Positions 29,961 through 45,900 of a stretch of 64,000 nucleotides of DNA are shown piece after piece. Within the stretch, counting starts at the first letter, position 1, and every line of letters begins with the position of its first letter. The notes beneath the pieces were generated by a model. It saw only the letters and a list, made by a program, of their open reading frames with translations. It ran no database searches and was not told where the DNA came from. The position numbers and the translations under genes are program-made. This stretch comes from Antennarius striatus. Its lineage: Eukaryota; Chordata; Actinopteri; Lophiiformes; Antennariidae. Where the stretch lies: the NCBI RefSeq assembly GCF_040054535.1, contig NC_090795.1, forward strand, positions 7,789,501 through 7,853,500, written 5' to 3'.

Positions 29961-32024
29961 TGGTTTTTGCTGGACTCCTTTACTTGGAAAACTATGTTGT
30001 CATTACATTCACCAGCAGCCCCAAGGGGGTGGTGTGGAGGCAAAGGAACGTTTCGGACCAAGCACATCACCTGTTCCTCAAACCAAAATAGGGCACAACT
30101 TGAGATTCAATTTTAGCATCCAGTGGGTCTAACCAACAGCAGGGACAGGGGTGTAACTGCTGGTGATGAGTGATGTCACATGGCTTCAGTACAAATCAGC
30201 AGAGACTGATGGCCTAAATTCACCATACCTGCTACTTACTGTAGCCTCCTATAAACCATGGGCATTATTAATAATCCTACATATTTGAATTTGGTTTTAT
30301 ATTCAGGTCTTATTTGAAATCAGTTGATGGGATTATTATTTCTTTGTTTTGGAGATGTACTTCCCATTTTTTCCCTTTGAGTTTAAAAGGTTCCGAAAGC
30401 ATCTGTGCTTTCATATCTAATGACGGAAATTAGACCAAAGCTGAGAGGACAGGATGAGTGAAGTCAAGAAAGGCTTTAAGAATTTTAAGGAAGCTCATAT
30501 TTCCTATGAAATCTGTATTATAATAGCATCTCAATCAAATAGATTCGATCTCAAATAATCAAACTCGGCAGTAATCAAAATCACAAATCATCCTCAAAGG
30601 CAGAAGACGGATCCTTTCCCTTGATTTCAGCAGATGCTTCTGACGTCTTTCTGCATTCAATTTGGGTTTCGTCTCACTGCCATATTAAAACACAATAAAC
30701 CACAAAACAAATATTTGTTTTTGTTTTCTCCCAGGAAGAAGAGGGCTTTGAAACCCAAACCAGCCGCCTCGTAGCTCAAATTGGAGTCCAGAAATCTAAA
30801 GTGACAAAGCATTTTTCTCTCTCCCTCTGAGAGTTTTTTCAAACTTCCAAAGAGCAGCAGATGTTTCACTTTTTCATCATTTGGAAAAAAGTATATGTCT
30901 TTTTTCTGCTATTCTATATTAATCCTATGTGAAGCCTTGTGGTTATTTGTGGTTGTAATTAGGCTGTTTCCATTAAGGAATATTACTGCTAAATAGATCC
31001 ATTACTCTAGATCTGACTTCGTCATAGGAAAATGCCCGACCACCAGAGTGATTGGAGCCAAGCCCAGCTTGGATTTCAGAAGAGAAAAATACTCACACCT
31101 GAGAGAGAAATAAGCAAAACTTCACTTCAGTATTTAACCTGAATCAGTTTTCTGTTGCTCATGTAGTTCCAGGTCACGGTGGCTACAGTGTTAGCTCTTC
31201 CTTCCCATGTACACCAATTCTTCTGAAGATCCTGAGACATTTCTAGACTACAGTTTTGTGCTGGGCTTCTACAGATTGGAGGATATTTGCAAGGATTGAC
31301 TTCCTGATCAGGTATGTAAACTATCCAAAAAGAGTTTTTTTCAGATAGAAAAATGCTGTCTATGACATGTGTTTTAGTCCCTTGCCAATGTCCCACCAAT
31401 GACAGATACAGACAACAATCTCCCTATTATCCCCAAAACTGTCCATTCATAATATGTAAAAAGAGTTCTTCCCCCAGCAGGAAAGAGGCGGGAATAATGA
31501 CTTGTATCCATATATGTGTGCTCTTAAGTAGCAATCACTCAGTAAAAAACAAATCCATCACCACGTCAAAGAGGGCAACATTTAATATGTACAACTGTGG
31601 GGCCTCGTATATGACACACATTGTCTCCTTAAGGTCTGTGTTGAAATGGTGAGTCTTGTCCTTGTGAGGATCACGCCAGCATTGACAGAGCTTCCAGCCT
31701 ACGGCATTGTTTGACACCGATACGTCTGCGCTGTCCCCTAAATAGGTGACACTAACACTAGGATGTCACCTGGACTTTGTTCCTTTGCATGTCTCCACCT
31801 CTCCACCCTTACCCCTTGGGGTAATTCCCAGCCTCAGTTCCTCTCACTCCTCCCTTTTTGTATTGAGAGACTGAACAATGCATCCAAAGGCCTAAAGGCT
31901 ATTTTCTACACCTTGTTGCCTGTCCTCCCTCTTTTTGTAAAGTGCATAAAAATATTTTGGGAACTTCTTTGTGGCCCACAGGGCTGTTCCACAAAAGACG
32001 GATGGCCTAGTTGTAGTTGTGTGT
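29961..32024. other. Gene-free interval
   Basis: No exon or clear repeat is supported over about 2 kb. Short open frames here show no family signature. Confidence 0.35.
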
Positions 32025-32180
32025 CGTGACGGCAGCCCATAGCGTGACAGCGCCGTGGAAACACCTCCAATTAGAATTAATGCATATTGTCTTGTTGATA
32101 TTAATTGAGTAATTTAAATCCTCCACGCTGCTTATGTTAGAGTTCTGCAGCTGGCATACCTTATATGTAATCACACCGTT
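32025..32180. promoter_or_regulatory. Candidate conserved enhancer block E
   Basis: A compact homeodomain/POU-rich core: CCAATTAGAATTAATGCATA (32067-32086), TTGTTGATATTAATTGAGTA and ATTTAAATC by 32120, next to GC-rich GTGACAGCGCCGTGG. Five ATTA/TAAT cores occur in about 50 bases without any tandem repeat structure. Confidence 0.42.
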
Positions 32181-34192
32181 GTAAAGCCTAAAGTGTTAAA
32201 TATTTAGCTGAAGCATCTTCCTGAAAAATAAAGTATTAATACATTTGAACTGGACTGAGCTTGTTTTTATAACTATGATCAGAGCGGTTTTGGAGGGGTT
32301 TTTTTATATGTTGTTGAACTGTCCCATAAAAATATGGAATTGTGTTACAGTAAGCCAAAAATATTCTGGCTGATTGACTGAGTTTGATTACAAACCTCAA
32401 ATCATTAGAAAAGAATATTCTTCCTTTGATTCTCCAGAGAAAATAATAAATGTGTCAGGATATGAATTTGGCGCTCCATATTTCTAACATTCTGTCCTGT
32501 CAGTGAAGCGTGGCCCTGGATCTTGCTCTTCATTGTTATTAAGTGCCTTGTATCCTTTCCCTGGTCTTAACCGTGATGACAATGCTTTCCAAATCCCAGT
32601 CATTTAAAGTTCTGTAAACAGACCACCGCTTTCATGTGCATACAAACTACACAGTGGATACCGTCTAATAGCGCATATCAATTGCTATTAGGACCAGAGG
32701 AAAAAGAAGAGGAAAAAAAGAAAAATAGGGCTCCAATTATCCCTGAGTCTCTAACAGGCCAAATAAATAGTACCATGTGAGTTATCTGGCCCAGATGGAC
32801 ACCCGAGTCCTGGGGAGGATTGTCCAAAAACATCAGAGTTTAGAAGGGAAGTCAGGGTACCTGCCTTACCTCAGCATCCCCTCATCATTAAGGGCTTAGT
32901 GTCCCAAATGAATTTTACAGTCGCTGCTCTGGGACACATGGAGGCTATGAGCTGCTTTAAGCTGCACGGTACAATCAAAACCACTTGTGGAGTCAGAGGT
33001 ACACTTTTGAATGAAGGGCAACAGCATTACATTATTATGGTTCAAAAAAGTCATTGTTGCAATTTAAAAATTAGTTTTGTACTAAAAATAACATTTAAAC
33101 TAGGCTCAACTTTATGACATTATGAAAATGCTTCCCTGTTGCTGTTTTGCATTGTGTCTTAGCATTATAATTCACTATAAAGCACTGCTGAGGCTGATGT
33201 AAGTAGTTGTGCAGAAATGTTATCTCAACCAAAATATGCTATCTAATATCAAACTATAACCGTTAGCTTCATGATGATGCAAGAGGAAAAGTCAGGGGAT
33301 TACCTTCAGTTTGGTCATCAGGATTTATCATCTGGGAACCATGAACGTCGGTGCCAAATGTCCATGGAATAGTTCTTTGAATGCCGTGAGCATGACAAGC
33401 AAAGTTCCATTCACCTCTGCTGCAGTTACGATTGAGGCAGAAACTTTGAGTGCAGATAATTTAAGAAAAAGTAAAATCCTGAAAAACGGCCGGTAATCTG
33501 GGACCAAGTCTGCCTCCGCAGTCATCCTCATTTGTGTGTGTGAATGAGCCACATTAGAAATCAGCCACAGTGTGTCACCAGCCTCAAATCAGTTTGGATC
33601 AACCTTCTCATCCTCTTTCTTTTTCACTTTTCAGCCACAATGCTTTACCTTCCTGTCATCCTCTCTTTCACAGATTAACAGTTTTGCTTTCTGTATCTGT
33701 CTTGTGCTCATTTTGCCTGCTTAATACATCTCTTGGACAGACAGCAAGGAGCTGCCAACATCTGTCTACTTGTCAGTCGCAGTTTGCGTAACTTAATATC
33801 GCACAGAAAACGTACGCGGCCACTGGCCTTCTGTCGCAGTGTTGCAGAAGTGAATCCAGAGAAACTGGGTCCTGCTTCCTAGTCATGGATGTCTAAATGC
33901 AGCAGCACGGGAAAATGGCTGCAGTGAAGCCGGTTGAGCGCCAGCCACTCGGTCCTGCTTGTGAGAGATGGAGCCTGTCTTTTATCAGTCACCATTAGAG
34001 GGGACAAGCGTGTGTGTGTGTGTGTATGTGTGTGTATGTGTGTTTCTTGCTGGAACAGCCACATTAATCTCCATGAGTGAGCGCTAGCAGGTGTTAACCT
34101 ATGTCAACCCTAATCGCCACGGCAACAGAGTCGTGGCACCTGGAGGTGTTTGTGAGGATGTGTCATGTTTTGATCATAACACCCACCCAGGG

Positions 34193-34209
<17 letters not shown>
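32181..34209. other. Gene-free interval
   Basis: No supported exon. The section 32500-32720 is non-repetitive, with TCTTCATTGTTATTAAG (SOX-like) and CATATCAATTGCTATTAG. A TG-rich stretch lies at 34009-34042. Confidence 0.35.
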
Positions 34210-37949
<3,740 letters not shown>

Positions 37950-38345
37950 ATCTATTTGAAATGGTGCATTTACACTTGGATCAATTTATCCAGCGAATTT
38001 CCTCCTCGCTTAAAAAAGACACCACAGTCCTCAGCTGTGATCACCAAATAGCACGGACATGTATTGTCTCGGTGCTGAGAGCCACCATTAAAGCCCAGAG
38101 ACTGACAGCTGTGCACAGCCTGGAAACTCAGTTGGGGGCTCAGCGCTATGGGGAGGCTGCCATTGATATCCGTTGTGTAATTTTCTATTGGCAGGTGGGT
38201 GATGGCTGTGATTAAATCTGGGTTTTAGCCCCTGCCATCAGCATTATTGTGTCGGGATTCCCCGAGTCCCTGCTCACCGGATCCTCTGTCACATTCTGCC
38301 ATGCCAGCTTTGGACCCTGCCAGCTGGCCCCGTGGCAGGGCATAA
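37950..38345. promoter_or_regulatory. Candidate conserved enhancer block F
   Basis: A 400-base non-repetitive block between AT-rich flanks, with GCAGGTGGGTGATGGCTGTG, TGATTAAATCTGGG, CTGACAGCTGTG (TALE/E-box) and CATTGATATCCG. The contrast with the flanking AT-rich DNA is sharp. No frame in it shows a protein family. Confidence 0.38.
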
Positions 38346-40071
38346 CGCAGACTATGTTAGCCCTGCAAGGGTCCCGCCTATATGCTCTCTCACACACACA
38401 CACACACATCGTATCTTCTCACTTTTTTCTTCTCATCACTCTTTCCCACCCTATATTTAACGCTGTCATGCAGCGCCGCTCTTAAATTTAGTCTCTGCAC
38501 TTTTCTGCCGCGACGCATCTGTCCATCATGCTTTGCAGATCAACTGTGTACAGCCACTGGTGGCGGGAGGAGGGTCACACCAGGTTTATGATGTAATTTG
38601 TGTGGGCGGGCTTCGTGGGTGTTAGTGATTACTGCTAAATGTCTGAGACGCGCAGGTCTGATGTCGGTGGGCACAGACTGGGACAGCGGCTAAAGGTCAG
38701 GCGTGCTAAAACAGAGTCGCTTCCTATTGAAGTCTGGCTGGCGTGTTTGTTTAAGAGCAAAGAGGCGGGGGAGGGGGGGGCACAGTCACTTTCATTGGCT
38801 TTGGCTGAAGCCACTTTACCTCTCACACATAATTGGGGTGGATTCAGGATGAGTTTGAATCATCTTTGGACCGTCAACATAGTAATTATCCCATTCGTCG
38901 TCCAAACCCTGACAAATTATTCTGAGGTAATCTGACCTTTACGGAAAGGCCAAACACAGTTCATTCAGAGATTTCAAATAGTCACAGAGGAATAAAATAA
39001 TAATTGCAAAGCTTGATTCCTTTAGAAGTATAAAAACTATGATAGACCATACACTATAATAACTTTAAAAATTATTTTACGATCAGAAAAGATGAAAAAA
39101 GAAACCTCCACCCAACTGACATGTTGAAAAATATTTTATTACCATGCTTCAAGAATGACCTCAACAGCAGAACACTTCAAGAAAAATCACTAGACATTGA
39201 TCATAAAAAAAAGAAGATGACAAATAATAAAATAAATTTATCAAACTTGATTCATCTGAAAACAATCACAGGTCTGTGTCAAAATATGCAACCTAGAAAT
39301 AAATGTGCAAGCACCTAATATTAATGTCACTGTGATTAATTTGATAAAAAAAAACTTTTTATGGCTACCAACAAACATTTGAAAATACCTCTGAATATTT
39401 ATTCTATACATTTGTTTCACTTGCACTGTAAAGAATGGCCACAGATGTAATAATACACATAACTCTACACCATTAAGCCATGTGTGTTTTTCTTTCATTA
39501 TAATATTACATGTTCATGCAGATCAGCTTCCTCTCCTTTAATCTGTGAGTAATTCACTGATTTAAAACCAACCTGTGACACATCAGTTGTGTACAGAATG
39601 TCATCGCTGCAGTGACCTATTGAACAGCAGACCTCATGCTGTGAATGTGTCAATATTATGAGTGTTGTCATCTGATCTGATGGGGGGGCTGTGTTAGTGG
39701 ACAAGCTGTGACCCATGCTCTCGCACACACAAACTGTCTATTCCTGGCTGGTTGTTTTTTTTTAAACTAAATGGTTTCCCCATTACCAATTTGTTCAATG
39801 CTGTACTTGTGACTGGAGATGTATCTGATTACATTCTTCCTTACCATTATGCTGCATCTGACTTAGAGCTCTACCTCAGCTGAGTGCTTTCTTTCAGATT
39901 TGGTCACTACTTTATTTTTCTGTCAACTCAAAATCAAGGTCAGAGAGAGAAGTGTGCGGTCGCCTCGAGAGGCTATCGTCTCTCTGTCTTTACAGCAACT
40001 TGTAATGCGATGAAGCGTCTTGGAACACTCACACAAACTAGGAAATATTGGAGTAAAATCAAAACCTGTGG

Positions 40072-40074
<3 letters not shown>
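38346..40074. other. Gene-free interval
   Basis: No supported exon. A short CA run lies at 38392-38408 and a G-run at 38771-38779. Sequence from 38990 to 39460 is AT-rich and featureless. Confidence 0.35.

Positions 40075-40148
<74 letters not shown>
40075..40148. repeat. (TG)n microsatellite
   Basis: About 37 TG units. The long open frame across it is a repeat artefact. Confidence 0.97.
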
Positions 40149-40149
<1 letters not shown>

Positions 40150-42780
40150 AACCTGTGCATGTGTGTGTGTCTTTGCGTCCTGTGTGGCTTCATGCATTTT
40201 CATTTATGAGTATTCATGCACCGCTGTAATGTCTGCAGAAAGTAACAAATGCCAAAACACACAAGAGGCATTAGATGTCTGTTCAACAAGGGCCCGTCTG
40301 CCTAATTTCAGCACCGCCAATGTTGGAAAAATAGATGTTAAAAATCATCATTATTGCCGCTTGTTTTTATTTCATGTGCTGGAATGCAGCATTTGCCATC
40401 GGTGTCGCCTTCATCTTTATTGTTTACTTTTAGTATCTATATCTGTTTACCTTGGGTGTGGGTGATTCCTTTGGGTGCTTAAAATGATTTAGCCAATGAT
40501 CTCATCCAGTATGCACACTTGTCAACCGAAGCAAGTGCGGAATCAGTTCGTAATGAATATTTTGGTAGTAAAAGGATGTAAATGATATATTTTGTCTTGT
40601 GGTTGAATGGTCTAGCAGTCAGTATGAGCGATCCAGAGGTAGCCGGCTCAGCCCAGGTGGTCCTGCTTGCAGACATACGTGTATGTAGTGGCTGGGCACC
40701 CACTAACGCCATTAGGTCATTAGTGGGTGCATCTGAGGTGTTTAGCATGCTTATTGGTTGCTATGATGCTGTGATGGCCACTTTACCCATAATCCTTTCT
40801 GCAGCTGATGCCAATGCAACAAAATCACTCAGATTCATGATTTGTGTAACATCATACTGACTGATTACTGTCCTTGAATAATCTTTATGCAGTCACGTAA
40901 GTCATGTTTTCATTAGGACACTCTTTTAAAAAAATGTGAAAAATGGTATTATGAAAGATAGAAACAGTAAAAGTTGTTTCATGGCTGCTTGAGGGTTTTT
41001 TTTTTATATGGCAAACAGTTAATTCTTATGAAACTGTTTCCGCAATCAATTTATTCTAGGATATTTGCAATTTAAACTTTCTGTTCAGATATTGCCTATA
41101 TACATCTTTCTCAAGTGGGATGCCACAGGATCTCAGATTGCTGACCAGCTTTGTCATGGGTCCTACGAAGAAATATCTTAATGGTATAGATATGATATAA
41201 TTAATAATAAAAAAAGAAACCGATCAATAAATTCCCCATACATCATTAAAATTTCTCTCACCTCCGCATTTCTCCGTGTCACTACATCTACCTGTAAGAC
41301 AATATTTGTCAGTCGGTATATGATCTCACAATGCTGCTTAGTAGAATGCATTATGGGTATACTGCCTGAAAGACCCTTAAGAGGTGAACATTTCATCAAG
41401 ATATTTCTCATAAAAAAATCCAGCTTGATGCTGCTGTTGGATTTCAGGGCTAACAGTTTTTGGGTCAACTGCATGAATGAAAGAAAACTGCCCACAGAAT
41501 AGAAGTCTGCATTCACAGACTTGATCGCAGACGTGAAGCGAGGCCTGAGACTCATGCACTCAGCTGACATTTTTAAATGAACCAAATGCTAAATTGGTTG
41601 GCATGGAAGAAAATCTGTTCGTCTGACAAACTATGTGGCTTCGGCTCTAAGCTCATACTCTGGCTTCCCTTTTGGAACTCTTTCTGGTCTTATCTTTCAA
41701 CATCTGAAAATTCTTGACAAGAAGTCTTCCAGTCCCCCAAAAATCACTATTTTTTGTCGCAGACTTTTTTGAATTTTGACTCGGTCCATAACCCCTTGGA
41801 GGTCATGCACCCCGCTAGGCTCTGAACACTTGCCCCTGTTGACATATGTTTGTGTGAACTGAGCTTTTTGAGCCTGAATTTCACCAAGAACAAGTACAAG
41901 GAGTGACTGACGACTAAGGAGCTCCATGTCTGCCTCTTTGTTGTGTAGATCCGCCCAGGTTCAGGTTTCCCATTGATTGCAATAACATTTACCCTTCTTT
42001 CTATCATCCCTTACCATGTATACGTGTGTGTGCATTGGTCATCAAAGATGCTGAGTGGACATGATTAATTACATTTTAAAATGATGTGAATTGAAGATTT
42101 TCATACTTTAAAAGGGTTACATAAATGAAAAATGGTGAAGAAACGACGCCTTATTCTCCAGCAATGTCCAATTCCCATTTCATTTTTTTGTGACGTTTCA
42201 AAATTCTCAATTAGACGGAATCACAACTAGATTTACACACAGGCGGCAGCTCCATGAATCCCAGCGGCAAAAGCCACATTAAAGGTGAGTGTTGTTATTC
42301 TGCCTTCAGTCCTGCTAGACTCATCAGTTATCCTCTATGGCCTCCAGGATGTCTGCCATCCCCTCCCTCTCTTCTGTTTGTTTTAAGAAAAATCCCACTC
42401 TCAATGTGGGAGTATGGAGTGGGTGCGTCGGACACAAAAGTAAAAACACATCTTTCATGTCTAAATAAATCTGACAAAGAAATGCTTTATGCTCTACCAC
42501 CCGAAGGTGCAGCCCTAAAAGTAACGGTGAGCAAAATGGCCGTAACGTTTAATCCAATTGGCTTCATCGCTCCAAAACCATCTAAGCAGATGGCAAGCTG
42601 TAATATGAAAGTTATTCACCCACTCACTACAGCAGTGCGTCTGTTATATCACCATGTCCTGTTATTCTTTATGGCTTCCATAGGCACTAAAGAGGAGAGA
42701 AGTTATTTTCTTTTCATTACTTCTCTCTCTTGGGGGACTGGAAGACTTGGTCCAGCTCTTCCCCTTCAGTCCAGAAATTC
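40149..42780. other. Gene-free interval with one long unexplained ORF
   Basis: No recognised exon. It contains an ATG-initiated 196-codon frame (42254-42844, plus) and a 135-codon frame (41178-41585, minus), neither with a recognisable domain; both are discussed elsewhere in this report. Confidence 0.35.
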
Positions 42781-42960
42781 TTTTCAATTAAAGGCCTATC
42801 CTACCCTACCAGATGGTAGAGACATTAGGCCGGTGCTCTGTTGATGTGCTGCCCCTGCAGCCGTTGGACAGCGATTTCATTTACCAGGCAGTAAATCTTT
42901 AGGCACCTAATGCCCCGCCGCACAGGCCCGGTGACACACACAACCTGAGCCGAAGCGTTA
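42781..42960. promoter_or_regulatory. Candidate conserved enhancer block G
   Basis: GC-balanced, non-repetitive sequence with GACAGCGATTTCATTTACCA and TTTAGGCACCTAATGCCCCG, lacking coding signals. It overlaps the end of the 196-codon frame. Confidence 0.28.
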
Positions 42961-45900
42961 TGCGCCACGCTGAACTTTTACCATACAATCCCCTCTGCTC
43001 TCAATCACACATGTATTGTCTTTGCCACGGATCAATTAAAAGGATGAGGTCTAAAAAAGGGGCCATTTGTAGAGTGAACGTCCTCTAAGAAGTGAAACAG
43101 CAGCAGAGAGCATTGGAAGCGTGAATAATTTATCCCGAAACCCTATCACGGTGTTTGTATCAGTTTCCATCATAAAGCTTGGCGAGGGAGCGCGGGTGGA
43201 GGGGAATACATCAGCCTTTGTGACAGGCGCTGCAGGGAGGGTACAGTAGAGGGTCTTCTGGGCAACCACATACACATAAATCCACTCGCTGTCACCGTAT
43301 GAAGAGGATGAAAGGAAATGGCACAGTGAGAGAGTGGCACAGGGACAAACCTCGTCCTTTCAAAAAAAGAAAAGAAAAAGAAAACTGTCTTTACATCGAA
43401 AGTCAGCGATTTTTGAAGCCTTTTTTCATATATATTCATGTGTTTAAGGGCCCTGGACCTTCTGACTTTATAAAACAGCCCCATAAATAAAACGAAAATC
43501 ATCAAACTTTACACATGTTTACCAAATGAAGGCTCAAATTTACAACAGACTATATAATTTTATTGAGGTATGTGAATGGATCGCCAGGTGAGATTTGACT
43601 TTATTTTAAGGAAGAGTCTTATTGTAATATTTATAGCAGCTGCAAAAACACACAAAGGAGAAATGGGAAACTTCTGGAATTACAATTAACATCATCCCAT
43701 CATAATATGAACTCCGCTTAACAATGAGTGGAACGAATCTGTCAAAACACAAACCACAAACTTTTGTCAGTTTGGAGAGTTGGGATGCATTTTGTTTGTA
43801 GGACAAATAAACTGTAAGGAGGAAGCAGAGAATCTCTTGAGGCTCCATCTGAGTCCTCCGTTGTGTTTTCACTGAAATGATAAAAAGATTCTTTGGTAAA
43901 TTTCTGAGACAATAAATGACACAGCATGTTAATTTTAGGGCATATCATATATTGATTAGCCAACATTAATTAGCTAGCTTCAGTTTCCTCTACTGTATTG
44001 TTGTGTGTGAGAGGCTAACAGATCTGTCCATACTTATGTCCTATCAAAACAGTTGTTTTGCCTGGCCCTGCATGAGCCGATGACGAGACACAAGGATGCT
44101 TCATCAAGAGGGGGGATGGCAAAACACAGAAATACAAGAATCTTGTTTGAGGTTTTCCTCCGTCATCTAAAGAAAAAAAAAGAACAACAACAAAGAAAGA
44201 AAATGCAGAAAAAAGAGACGATTCTACGCTCCCTCAATAAAGCACATCTGATTCTAATGTGGCGAATTTCAAATAAATACAGTCTCTACAGGTTCTTGAA
44301 CATAGATGAAGATTTGATAATTGATGCCATAACCTCGTATTTGTAGATTTATCAAATGTCGACTTTAGATTTTATAAGGATGCATGCACGTTGTATAGTA
44401 ATGTTTATTCTGGGAAAACAGGATTCAAATGGAGTGTTTTGATGTCATAGCTCATTTGCTACCCATTTCCTGTCCCGTTTGGAGTCTTGTAAAAACAGAT
44501 CTCCCGGTGAGCGAGTGAAAAGAAGCCTGTCTGAGCTCACCTCGGTTCTATCTGGGGCTGCATTCGAAGCCTGTGCTCCCACTGCTCCTTGATTTCGAGG
44601 TGGGGGTCGAAGAAGTGCTGGGACTGACTGGCTGCTGCTCCTAGGGAGCTTACCGCAATCTGCATCTGAAGGCTGGGCCAAACCTCCTCCGTCTCAGCGG
44701 AAAGGGCCTTTTTTCTGCAAGGGTGAGTGAAAGTCTAGTTTCAGATAGAGGAGGCAGCTTGTTAGCTTGTTCTCCCTTTACCCAGTTGTAGTTCGATGGG
44801 AGCACTGGGATACTGGAGGAAATCCATCAGAGTTAAAGAGAGAATGGCAGGGCCAGAAATCACAAACATTTTTCACATGTTGTTCAACCAGGTAAAGATG
44901 TTTTAATAATTTTTCTCTTAAATGGAAGAGGGAAAAGAGGTCTATTAGTCCCAATTTACGTTTCAGCGAAAACTGTAATTACTGAATTATTTTAGCTCAT
45001 TAACACATTATCTTGTTTGTTTAACCTGAACACAAACAGAAATCTAATACCATGCTGTTTTGTTGAGGTATGTTCTGTATTTCCTGGCCCTCTGCAGGGA
45101 TTCTTGGAGTCTTATCATCGTCCTGATGAAAGAGCAGAGGCTCCAGGAAGTCACTGGACCCTCCTGCTGGTCGCCAAGATGCCACTGGGAAGGAGCTGAG
45201 CAAACGATCAGGTCTTATGCTCATTGGTCTCTTGGATGTAGCTTCATTATTAAATGGATGACTTTGGTCTCCACCCATCCCCAACCTACATGTAAATTTT
45301 TTATTTTCCTTTTACTGTTGCTAATTGTATGTTTCTGTCTGCTTAGTTTATGAAATCTTCTTTTTTTTCCTGAATATTGTTAAGGAAAGAATTTGTTTAC
45401 ACATCACGTGACGCATTGCTTGAATAAAGAGATTCAAAGAAATAGGACAGATGTTTCAATACTAAAACTGAAATAAACAATTTCAAAACTGCATGCATAG
45501 CTAACATGTCCACTTTGTTATTTTTAATTTGCTTATCAGTTCTCATATTGATCTCTTTTGCCCTGAATTTGCTAAGCACCATTTTTTTGGTGTCATTACA
45601 CCATGCACGACTGTCTGATTTGTGCTTGTCCATCCTTTGTCTTAATCTCTCCTGCATGTACCATATGAGACTGGTCTCTCTGTTTTTCCCTTTCAGACAG
45701 AGGGGTTTGAGGATGAAGTGTCATTTTACCCTATCCATAAATAGAACATGCACAGCATATCCCCCATGGAGGTGAATGCATATCATGTTAGCAGGGCTGA
45801 GTAGGTGCTAACCTGCTGTTGGCAACCTCACACTAAACAATACTTGTTACAGAGAAACACAGAAATTGGATCACTGTTGTGTGAAAAGTGAACTAATGTT

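Noticed and set aside
39884..40465. 193-codon frame on the plus strand
   Set aside because: It is carried through a TG repeat; the start is not ATG-supported by context and no family is seen.
40582..40700. tRNA-derived SINE-like start (TGGTCTAGCAG resembles an A box)
   Set aside because: No convincing B box (GGTTCGANNCC type) follows at the right distance, and no tail or target duplication was found.
41178..41585. 135-codon minus-strand frame
   Set aside because: No recognisable domain or splice context; length is within chance for this window.
45060..45353. Possible small gene with CTCTGCAG acceptor-like sequence
   Set aside because: The 97-codon frame has no domain and ends in a low-complexity hydrophobic run.
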